DNA of 9,158 nt from JAGQTE01 sp964648005 (GTDB lineage: Bacteria; Actinomycetota; Acidimicrobiia; Acidimicrobiales; Acidimicrobilacustridaceae). Made by a program: the position numbers and the translations under genes. The notes beneath the pieces were generated by a model. The model was not told the origin of the DNA, searched no databases, and worked only from the letters and a program-made list of their open reading frames with translations. Below, piece by piece: positions 1-4,734 of the stretch (position 1 is the stretch's first letter; every line of letters begins with the position of its first letter). The stretch is taken from NCBI GenBank assembly GCA_964648005.1, contig CAZYKR010000179.1, positions 1 to 9,158 on the forward strand, in the 5' to 3' direction.

Positions 1-2
1 GC

Positions 3-554
3 CACATGGAGTGGATCGACGGCAACATCGGCAGCCGCCTCACCATGAAGTACCCGGCCGTCTACCTGATGGGCCCGAAGGCGTCGGGCGAGGTGCTCTC
101 GGTGGCCTACGCCGGGCCCGGCCAGCACCAGGACACCGGCGCCAAGATGGTCCACGCCGCGCCCGAGACGACGTCGAAGATCGTGTCGAAGTCGATCTCG
201 AAGGACGGTGGGCGCACGTCGTATCGGGGCCTGATCCGAGTCGAGGACGATGCCTACGGGTGCAAGTCCCACGTGCAGTGCGACGCGCTGATCCTCGACG
301 ACCACTCGATCAGCGACACCTTCCCCTACATGGAGATCGGCGCTCGCGACGCCGTCGTCGGCCACGAGGCCACCGTGTCGCGCGTCGCCGACGAGCAGCT
401 CTTCTACCTGATGAGCCGAGGGCTCACCGAGGAGCAGGCGATGGGCATGGTCGTCAACGGTTTCATCGAGCCCATCACCCGCACCCTGCCGATGGAGTAC
501 GCCGTCGAGTGGTCCCGGCTGATCGAGCTGCAGATGGAGGGCTCGGTCGGCTGA
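3..554 (+). CDS. sufB: SufB, Fe-S cluster scaffold protein (5' truncated by window edge)
   Basis: C-terminal 183 residues or so of SufB, the scaffold subunit of the cytosolic SufBCD complex on which Fe-S clusters are assembled. The reading frame is open from base 3 and the start lies outside the window. Visible family hallmarks include the stretches MKYPAVYLMG, GQHQDTGAKMVHAAP and SKSISKDGGRTSYRG, then the C-D-A-L segment whose cysteine is encoded at 279-281. By position it corresponds to the catalytic cysteine of E. coli SufB (Cys405, from memory). The tail has the usual GHEATVS, QLFYLMSRGL and LIELQMEG(S)VG ending, so the C-terminus is intact. Unlike typical suf operons, the next gene is not sufD; two unrelated genes follow on the same strand. 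The stop codon lies inside a small hairpin. Any upstream regulator gene would be outside the window. The identification is close to certain from sequence. Confidence 0.97.
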   Translation, partial: HMEWIDGNIGSRLTMKYPAVYLMGPKASGEVLSVAYAGPGQHQDTGAKMVHAAPETTSKIVSKSISKDGGRTSYRGLIRVEDDAYGCKSHVQCDALILDDHSISDTFPYMEIGARDAVVGHEATVSRVADEQLFYLMSRGLTEEQAMGMVVNGFIEPITRTLPMEYAVEWSRLIELQMEGSVG

Positions 555-566
555 GGCGAAGCCTCA
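552..566 (+). terminator. Hairpin containing the sufB stop codon
   Basis: TGAGGC and GCCTCA form a perfect 6-bp stem around a GAA loop, and the first arm includes the sufB stop codon TGA. No T-run follows (CCACCAGCGG), so this is not a classic intrinsic terminator. It could be a weak terminator, a 3'-end stabilising structure or chance. It lies 19 nt before a possible -10 box for the next gene. Confidence 0.3.
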
Positions 567-585
567 CCACCAGCGGCGCTGTCAG

Positions 586-591
586 TACACT
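586..591 (+). promoter_or_regulatory. Possible -10 box (TACACT) for the small membrane protein gene
   Basis: TACACT fits the actinobacterial TANNNT -10 pattern. A start of transcription near 598 would give a leader of about 25 nt that includes the ribosome binding site. No good -35 hexamer is visible at 16-18 bp. The same hexamer precedes the glycosyltransferase gene and the second sufC on the other strand. Confidence 0.35.
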
Positions 592-624
592 CGCCCCGTC
601 GGCGTCGATGCGAAAGGTGGCGTG

Positions 625-897
625 GTGAGCGAACAAGGCAGTGGCGAGCCGTCGTTCCGGCAGTCCGCAGAAGAGAAGCGGGCGCAGGAGACGGTGATGC
701 TCAACCAGGACAACCTCAACGATCTCGTGTCGCAGGCCAAGGCCGCGACACCGGCGCCGGAGGCCCCTGCGGCCGACGTGCCCGCGGCAGCGGTGCCGGA
801 GGACGAGGGCAAGACCAATACCGCCGTCATCGTGGTGGTCATCGCCGCCGTGGTGGTGGCCATCCTCGTCGTCGTGCTGCTGCTCGCCCGCGGCTGA
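625..897 (+). CDS. Small tail-anchored membrane protein with GarA-like N-terminal motif
   Basis: 90-residue protein with no family I can name. The first 63 residues or so are soluble and rich in Q, E, A and P. They include ETVMLNQDNLNDL (residues 22-34), which resembles the phosphothreonine segment of GarA/OdhI (ETTSVFRADFL..L, from memory), followed by an A/P-rich linker. Residues 66-88 are an unbroken Val/Ile/Ala/Leu membrane helix ending two residues before the C-terminus, so the protein should be tail-anchored with its N-terminus in the cytoplasm. Start: GTG at 625 lies 7 nt after AAAGG and overlaps the stop of a short upstream reading frame (GTGA). GTG at 622 is the alternative and is closer to the ribosome binding site than usual. 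The FHA gene follows after 58 nt, so the two are probably co-transcribed. The coding call rests on the clear membrane helix and composition. The function is inference. Confidence 0.7.
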   Translation: MSEQGSGEPSFRQSAEEKRAQETVMLNQDNLNDLVSQAKAATPAPEAPAADVPAAAVPEDEGKTNTAVIVVVIAAVVVAILVVVLLLARG

Positions 898-938
898 CGG
901 CCGCACCGCCGGCGCCGCACACCCGCTGCATCCCCGCC

Positions 939-944
939 AGGAGG
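939..944 (+). promoter_or_regulatory. Ribosome binding site AGGAGG of the FHA gene
   Basis: AGGAGG lies 11 nt before the ATG at 956. It is a strong match to the 16S tail, at slightly long spacing, and fixes the start of the FHA gene. Confidence 0.6.
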
Positions 945-955
945 ACCACCCGCCC

Positions 956-1381
956 ATGTCCGACCGCTTCTGGGTCCAGATCAACGAGCCGGGGCACCCG
1001 CCCCGCGTCGAGACGCTCACCGGCCCCATCGAGGTCGGGCGCGACTGCGACGGCATCGTGCTCGACGACGTGACCGTGTCTCGCCGGCACCTGCTGCTGG
1101 AACCCTCGGCGGCCGGGCTAATCGTCGAGGACCTCGGCAGCGCCAACGGCACCTTCGTCGAGGGCGATCGCATCGCCGAGGCCATGGTGCTGCAAGCCGG
1201 CCACACCATCGCCTGCGGCGAGTCGACCCTGATCGTGCACACGGCGCACGAGACGGCATCTCGGGCCGAAGGTGCCACCGGATCCGAGCTGCACGCCGAC
1301 CCGTCCGCCCGCGTCTCCGAAGGCGTGCGGGCGTTGGGCAACGCGTCGCGCAAGTCGACGCACTCGACCACGCGCGACTGA
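956..1381 (+). CDS. FHA-domain protein (GarA/OdhI-like phosphothreonine reader)
   Basis: 141-residue cytoplasmic protein that is essentially one forkhead-associated domain, a module that binds phosphothreonine peptides. The domain spans about residues 7-96. It has the full set of binding-loop residues: G28-R29, S42-R43-R44-H45 in the segment LDDVTVSRRH, and G61-S-A-N64-G65-T66. The LDDVTVSRRH block is the form found in mycobacterial GarA and corynebacterial OdhI. Unlike those proteins it begins directly with the FHA fold and lacks their N-terminal ETTS phosphorylation segment. The gene just upstream carries a similar segment on a membrane anchor. Residues 97-141 are a polar, Ser/Thr-rich tail with no recognisable domain (ending STHSTTRD). 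No kinase gene is in the window. It converges with the glycosyltransferase gene, 17 nt between stops. The domain call is secure; the signalling role is inferred. Confidence 0.93.
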   Translation: MSDRFWVQINEPGHPPRVETLTGPIEVGRDCDGIVLDDVTVSRRHLLLEPSAAGLIVEDLGSANGTFVEGDRIAEAMVLQAGHTIACGESTLIVHTAHETASRAEGATGSELHADPSARVSEGVRALGNASRKSTHSTTRD

Positions 1382-1398
1382 TCCGCCAGGCGCGGCTC

Positions 1399-2475
1399 TC
1401 AGGGGTCGGCCCGCGGGCCGAGGTGTTTGGCGCGCACACGCGCCAGCGTGCGCTCGTGGGCCTCGGTGTCGGCGCGCCTGGCATCGGAGAGGCGTCCGCT
1501 GGTCTCGGAGGTGTAGTGCACGGCGACGACGGGCAGCTCGAGCGGGTCGGCGGTCGCCGTGAGGCTGAGCAACAGGTCCCAGTCCTCCAACCACGGCATC
1601 GACTCGTCGAAGCGCGCCGGCGCGCTGCGGCGATGTGCGATCACGCCGATGTCGGCGATGTTGCCTCGCTCGAGCGTCGCCCGGTCGAACGGCTCGAAGT
1701 GCAGCTCCGGCAGGTCGCCGAAGGGGGTCGCCTCGGCACGAGCCAGCACGCGGTCCATCGAGTCGATCAGGCGGGCGCCGTACGCGACGTCGTGGTCGGG
1801 GTGCTCGGCGAAGGCCCAGGCGACGGCCTGGCACCACAGCCGGTCCATGCGGTTGTCGTCGTCGAGGTAGACGACGACGTCACCGGTCACGTGGTCCAGC
1901 GCCGCGTTGCGAGCGGCCGACAGACCACGGCTCGGGCCGGCGACCACACGGATCCGGTCGTCGTCGAACCCATCGAGCACGGCGCGGGTGTCGTCGGTCG
2001 AACCGTCGTCGACCACCACGAGCTCCCAGCGCCGGTGCGTCTGCGCCTCCACGGACGCGATCGCGCCCGGCAGGCGCTCGGCGCGGTTGCGCGTCGGCAG
2101 CACGACGCTGACGGTGGTCTCGTCGTCGACCGGCAGGTGATCGAGCCAGCGCATCGTCAGCAGCACGCGCTGGGTGCGCTCGATCCGGTCGAGACGGATG
2201 GCGTGGTCGTGGAGGGCCTCGAGCACCTGGGCGCGCCCGCTCGCCTCGGAGCGGGCGAGTCGTGCCTCGTCGGCCGCCGCATCCGCCGCCAGCAGCGACA
2301 CCTCGGCGATGTGTGCCGCATGGTCGGCGACGCGCGCCGTCGTGTCGTGCGCGCGGGCGAGGTCGTCGAGGTGCTGGCGGTCGTCGGTTTGGCGTTGCCG
2401 CAGCGCCGTCAGCCCGGCGCGCTGTACAGCCTCGGCGCGCAGGCGTGCGATCGACGAACGGAGCGGCGTGCTCAC
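1399..2475 (-). CDS. Family-2 glycosyltransferase with N-terminal helical region
   Basis: 358 residues. Residues 1-115 are Ala/Arg/Asp/Leu-rich, strongly helical and possibly coiled-coil, with no cysteine and no membrane segment. Residues 121 to about 325 are a GT-A fold of family GT2. It has the nucleotide-binding start VSVVLPTRNRAERL, then VVVDDGSTDDT (DDGS at 156-159), the metal-binding DDD at 205-207 within VVYLDDDN, and a LEDWDLLLSL acceptor/catalytic segment near 296-305. Such enzymes move a sugar from a nucleotide donor to a polysaccharide, lipid or protein; the donor and acceptor cannot be told here. With no hydrophobic anchor it should be cytoplasmic or peripherally bound. Start: the frame stays open far upstream with non-protein-like sequence. 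GTG at 2475 is the first start after a TACACT -10 box and overlaps the stop of a 7-codon upstream frame. No other sugar genes are nearby, so it is an isolated gene interrupting the suf locus. Confidence 0.9.
   Translation of the reverse strand: MSTPLRSSIARLRAEAVQRAGLTALRQRQTDDRQHLDDLARAHDTTARVADHAAHIAEVSLLAADAAADEARLARSEASGRAQVLEALHDHAIRLDRIERTQRVLLTMRWLDHLPVDDETTVSVVLPTRNRAERLPGAIASVEAQTHRRWELVVVDDGSTDDTRAVLDGFDDDRIRVVAGPSRGLSAARNAALDHVTGDVVVYLDDDNRMDRLWCQAVAWAFAEHPDHDVAYGARLIDSMDRVLARAEATPFGDLPELHFEPFDRATLERGNIADIGVIAHRRSAPARFDESMPWLEDWDLLLSLTATADPLELPVVAVHYTSETSGRLSDARRADTEAHERTLARVRAKHLGPRADP
1406..1421. terminator. Perfect 16-bp GC palindrome at the end of the glycosyltransferase gene
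   Basis: TCGGCCCGCGGGCCGA is a perfect 16-bp palindrome that could fold as a 6-bp stem with a CGCG loop. It is inside the last codons of the glycosyltransferase, 25 nt past the stop of the converging FHA gene. It may help end transcription from both sides. No T-run is present, and GC-rich coding DNA makes such palindromes by chance fairly often. Confidence 0.25.
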
Positions 2476-2495
2476 CGGGCGGATCGGGTTGCCAT
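2472..2495 (-). CDS. Seven-codon upstream ORF (MATRSAR) coupled to the glycosyltransferase start
   Basis: On the minus strand an ATG at 2495 lies 8 nt after the TACACT -10 box, the spacing expected for a leaderless message. It opens a frame of seven codons, MATRSAR, whose TGA stop overlaps the GTG start of the glycosyltransferase (GTGA). No Shine-Dalgarno sequence is visible before that GTG, so translation could reach the gene by termination-reinitiation at the overlap. This is inference from geometry. A seven-codon frame can arise by chance, and the peptide itself has no recognisable attenuator pattern. Confidence 0.35.
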   Translation of the reverse strand: MATRSAR

Positions 2496-2503
2496 CGGCC
2501 GCG

Positions 2504-2509
2504 AGTGTA
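2504..2509 (-). promoter_or_regulatory. -10 box (TACACT) for the glycosyltransferase gene
   Basis: Minus-strand TACACT (AGTGTA as printed) lies 28 nt upstream of the glycosyltransferase GTG and 8 nt upstream of an in-line ATG. It is in the divergent gap between the glycosyltransferase and the four-cysteine protein. No convincing -35 hexamer is seen at 16-18 bp. Confidence 0.4.
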
Positions 2510-2595
2510 CGGAATCTGCGAACGGTGTTCGGACGGCGCGGGCGGGCTGGGGCGCACGCAGGGCGCGCGCGAACAGCCCGGCGCGGAATGGCACC

Positions 2596-2958
2596 ATGGA
2601 GCGCGTGCCGATGCGACAGGACTGCAAGTACTTCGAGAGCCGGACGTATGCCAACGGTGAGACCGTGCGCAAGTGCGACCTCGACCTCGCCCCGGAGGCG
2701 CCGTGGCGCTGCCCGGCCGACTGCGCTGCGTTCGCGCCGCGCATGGCGGACGTCGACTGGCAGCACGGCACCCTGGTGACGCCGCCGACGCCGCCCGAGC
2801 CGGTGGGGGAGGGCATCGCCGAGCTGCTCGACGAGGCGGAGGACATCGTCAACGCTGTGGGACCGCAGGTGCTGGCCGAGGTGCAGGCCGAGCAGGCGGA
2901 ACAGGCCGCCAAGGCCCAGCGCCGCAAGGGCTTCTTCGGGCGCTTCCGTCGCGGCTGA
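2596..2958 (+). CDS. Small four-cysteine protein of unknown function
   Basis: 120 residues. The N-terminal half (about 1-62) is compact and has four cysteines at 10, 27, 39 and 43 (C-x16-C-x11-C-x3-C) among many charged and aromatic residues, including RKCDLDLAPEAPWRCPADC. This suggests a metal- or Fe-S-binding knuckle or a disulfide fold. A TPPTPPEP hinge follows (62-69), then an acidic and Gln/Ala-rich amphipathic helix (about 71-108), then a basic tip rich in Arg, Phe and Gly (KGFFGRFRRG). There is no signal peptide or membrane segment. Start: ATG at 2596 has GGA 8 nt upstream. ATG at 2611 (MRQDCKY) is an alternative, with GGAG 9 nt upstream. It is divergent from the glycosyltransferase and read in the same direction as sufD, 136 nt ahead of it. 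I do not recognise a named family. A role in Fe-S biology is only a guess from cysteines and location. Confidence 0.75.
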   Translation: MERVPMRQDCKYFESRTYANGETVRKCDLDLAPEAPWRCPADCAAFAPRMADVDWQHGTLVTPPTPPEPVGEGIAELLDEAEDIVNAVGPQVLAEVQAEQAEQAAKAQRRKGFFGRFRRG

Positions 2959-2976
2959 CGGCCGACGGCAGGCCGC

Positions 2977-3000
2977 CGGGACGTCGACGGACGTGTCCCG
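2977..3000 (+). terminator. Inverted repeat after the four-cysteine gene
   Basis: CGGGAC (2977-2982) and GTCCCG (2995-3000) form a perfect 6-bp inverted repeat with a 12-nt loop, followed by the T-richer AGTGGTATTTCTCC. It could be a weak terminator separating the small gene from the sufD operon, or a second operator ahead of the sufD promoter. Confidence 0.3.
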
Positions 3001-3013
3001 AGTGGTATTTCTC

Positions 3014-3040
3014 CTACGTCGGTAGTGTATATTCCGACGT
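3014..3040 (+). promoter_or_regulatory. sufD promoter region with candidate operator CTACG-N4-TAGTG and inverted repeat
   Basis: Three elements overlap. CTACG-N4-TAGTG lies at 3014-3027. A -10-like TATATT follows at once, at 3028-3033. A 7-bp inverted repeat, ACGTCGG (3016-3022) and CCGACGT (3034-3040), brackets the -10 box. The AT-rich patch stands out in otherwise GC-rich DNA. The same CTACG-N4-TAGTG motif occurs at the promoter of the opposing sufC-sufS-sufU operon. No good -35 is visible, as would fit an activated or repressor-controlled promoter. A start site near 3040 gives a leader of about 55 nt to the GTG at 3095. Confidence 0.55.
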
Positions 3041-3094
3041 CGTCCCGACCGCCGGAAGCCGTCCGGCCGAGCCGTGGAGCCGAGAGCCCTGAGC

Positions 3095-4426
3095 GTGTTG
3101 ACCCCCATCGATCCCGCCGCTGGCGGCGCACCGGACTGGCTGGTGGCGCGCCGCCGTGCCGCCGCCGACCGGGCCGCCACGGCCGCACCTCCCAGCACCG
3201 ACGAGGAGGTGTGGCGCTACAGCCGCATCGGCGACCTCGACCTCGACGCCTTCGTGCCAGTGGCCAGCGACGCAGCCCCGGACGAGGCGGCCACGGTGGC
3301 CGGTCGGACGGTGCTCGACCGCGTCCGCTCCGCCGTCGGCACCGTGGCGGGAATCGTCCTGGTCGTCGACGGACGCGTCGCCGCCTGCGAGCTCGATCCG
3401 GCCGTGGCGGAGCAGGGTGTCGTCCTCGGCCCGCTCGCCTTGGTGGACGACGACGCCGTGCGCCTCGGCCTGGTCGCCGAGCCCGCAGACCTGTTCGACC
3501 TGCTCAGCGAGGCCCAGACCATCGAGCCCGTGGCGTTGGTCGTGCCTCGCGGGGTCGCCGTCGAGGCCCCGGTCGTCGTCGTCGACCACATCGCTGCCGA
3601 CGGCGCCGCCGTGTTCGGTCGGCTGCTCGTCGTCGCCGGCGAGGCGTCGCAGGTCACGGTCATCGAGTGGCAGTCGAGCGCCGACGTCGCCGCGCTCTGC
3701 ACGCCGGTCGCCGAGGTCGCCGTCGGTGCCGGCGCCAACGTCCGCCACGTCGTCGTGCAAGAGCGCGGCGAGCAGGTGTGGCAGCTCGGCCACCTGGCCA
3801 GCCGGGTGGAGCGCGACGGCAGCTATCACAGCGTGCAGCTGGCCCTCGGCGGCTCCTATGCGCGCAGCCGCGCCGACTGCCGGTTGGCCGACCGCGGCGC
3901 CTCGGCGCGTCTCGACGCCGCATCGCTCGGGCACCGCAACCAAATGCTCGACTTCCGCACCTTCCAGCGCCACGAGGCGCCGGACACGACGTCGAACCTG
4001 CTCTTCACCGGGGCGCTCGCCGGTGCCGCCCGTTCGGTCTACACCGGGCTGATCCGCGTCGAGCCCGCGGCGCGGGGCACCAACGCCTTCCAGACCAACC
4101 GCAACCTCAAGCTCTCGGACGAGGCGTGGGCCGAGTCGGTGCCCAACCTCGAGATCGAGAACAACGACGTGCGCTGCAGCCACGCCTCGACGGTGGCGCC
4201 GGTCGACCCCGACCAGCGCTTCTACCTCGAGAGCCGTGGCGTGCCGCCCGCCGAGGCCGAGCGCCTGTTGGCCATGGGCTTCTTCGGCGAGGTCCTCGAC
4301 GCAGTACCGGTGCCGGGCGTCGCAGCGCTCGTCCACGAGGAGATCGCTGCTCGCATCGTCGCCGCCATGCACGCCGACGAACTGGTGCTGGGCGGCTCCG
4401 GGCGGGCCGATGGAGCGTCGTCGTGA
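3095..4426 (+). CDS. sufD: SufD, Fe-S cluster assembly protein
   Basis: 443 residues. SufD is the SufB paralogue that pairs with it in the SufBC2D complex and is needed for iron acquisition during cluster assembly. The N-terminal helical part contains EEVWRYSRIGDL, the counterpart of the ENWKYT-type motif. The middle is the beta-helix (VVVPRGVAVEAP..., GANVRHVVVQE). The C-terminal core has SLGHRNQMLDFRT, H-x-APDTTSNLLFTGAL and the segment NDVRCSHASTV. The histidine in that segment (codon 4181-4183) matches the essential His360 of E. coli SufD (from memory). The end has the usual FYLESRGV and short helical tail. Start: GTG at 3095 has GAGAG 8 nt upstream. In-frame GTG at 3074 is possible but lacks a binding site in range. 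The stop overlaps the Rieske start (GTGA). It is the first gene of a three-gene operon with its own promoter and is not adjacent to sufB. Confidence 0.96.
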   Translation: MLTPIDPAAGGAPDWLVARRRAAADRAATAAPPSTDEEVWRYSRIGDLDLDAFVPVASDAAPDEAATVAGRTVLDRVRSAVGTVAGIVLVVDGRVAACELDPAVAEQGVVLGPLALVDDDAVRLGLVAEPADLFDLLSEAQTIEPVALVVPRGVAVEAPVVVVDHIAADGAAVFGRLLVVAGEASQVTVIEWQSSADVAALCTPVAEVAVGAGANVRHVVVQERGEQVWQLGHLASRVERDGSYHSVQLALGGSYARSRADCRLADRGASARLDAASLGHRNQMLDFRTFQRHEAPDTTSNLLFTGALAGAARSVYTGLIRVEPAARGTNAFQTNRNLKLSDEAWAESVPNLEIENNDVRCSHASTVAPVDPDQRFYLESRGVPPAEAERLLAMGFFGEVLDAVPVPGVAALVHEEIAARIVAAMHADELVLGGSGRADGASS

Positions 4427-4734
4427 GCGCCACCCTGTGCTCGCTCGACGAGTTGACCGACGGCGAGGCTCGCCGCTTCGACGTCGACGGGCACCGTCTC
4501 GCCGTCGTGCGCATCGGCGATGACGTGTACGTCATCGGTGACCGCTGCACGCACCAGGACGTGTCGCTCTCCGAGGGCGAGGTCGATGTCGCGGCCAAGA
4601 CGCTCGAGTGCTGGAAGCACGGATCGTGCTTCTCCCTCGAGACCGGCGAGCCGTCGTCGCTGCCGGCGACCCGTCCGGTGCCCGTCTACGCCGCTCGGGT
4701 GGTCGATGGCGCTGTCGTCGTGGAGGTGGCGTGA
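4423..4734 (+). CDS. Rieske-type [2Fe-2S] ferredoxin of the suf operon
   Basis: 103-residue soluble single-domain Rieske protein. The two cluster-binding motifs are intact: C42-T-H44 (box 1, RCTHQD) and C63-W-K-H66 (box 2, ECWKHGSCFSLETG), spaced as in ferredoxin subunits of bacterial ring-hydroxylating dioxygenases. There is no membrane anchor. It starts with GTG overlapping the sufD stop by 4 nt, with GGAG 7 nt upstream, and its stop shares one base with the ATG of sufC (TGATG), so translation is probably coupled through all three genes. A Rieske gene between sufD and sufC is also known from Streptomyces suf operons, where it is often annotated by default as a dioxygenase ferredoxin. No oxygenase gene is here, so a SUF-associated electron-transfer or client role is more likely. 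That role is inference. Confidence 0.93.
   Translation: MSATLCSLDELTDGEARRFDVDGHRLAVVRIGDDVYVIGDRCTHQDVSLSEGEVDVAAKTLECWKHGSCFSLETGEPSSLPATRPVPVYAARVVDGAVVVEVA
4722..4729 (+). promoter_or_regulatory. Ribosome binding site of the first sufC
   Basis: GGAGGTGG ends 4 nt before the ATG at 4734; its GGAGG core is 7 nt away. It lies within the last codons of the Rieske gene and supports ATG 4734 over GTG 4731 as the sufC start. Confidence 0.55.

Noticed and set aside
475..1371. 298-codon minus-strand frame opposite the membrane protein and FHA genes
   Set aside because: Shadow of two plus-strand genes, one with an unmistakable FHA domain. The translation is Ser/Arg/Pro-rich noise.
2519..2531. CGAAC-GGT-GTTCG, resembling an actinobacterial SOS (LexA) box in the glycosyltransferase promoter region
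   Set aside because: The half-sites are perfect, but the spacer is 3 nt, whereas the LexA site needs 4 (CGAAC-N4-GTTCG). No damage-response gene is adjacent.
1423..2595. Long plus-strand open frame running through the glycosyltransferase into the four-cysteine gene
   Set aside because: It lies antisense to a glycosyltransferase with clear motifs and is biased in the way GC-rich shadows are. Only the part from ATG 2596 is protein-like.
3014..4372. 452-codon minus-strand open frame opposite sufD
   Set aside because: Antisense shadow of sufD. Its translation is a low-complexity G/A/R/V/D mix without motifs.
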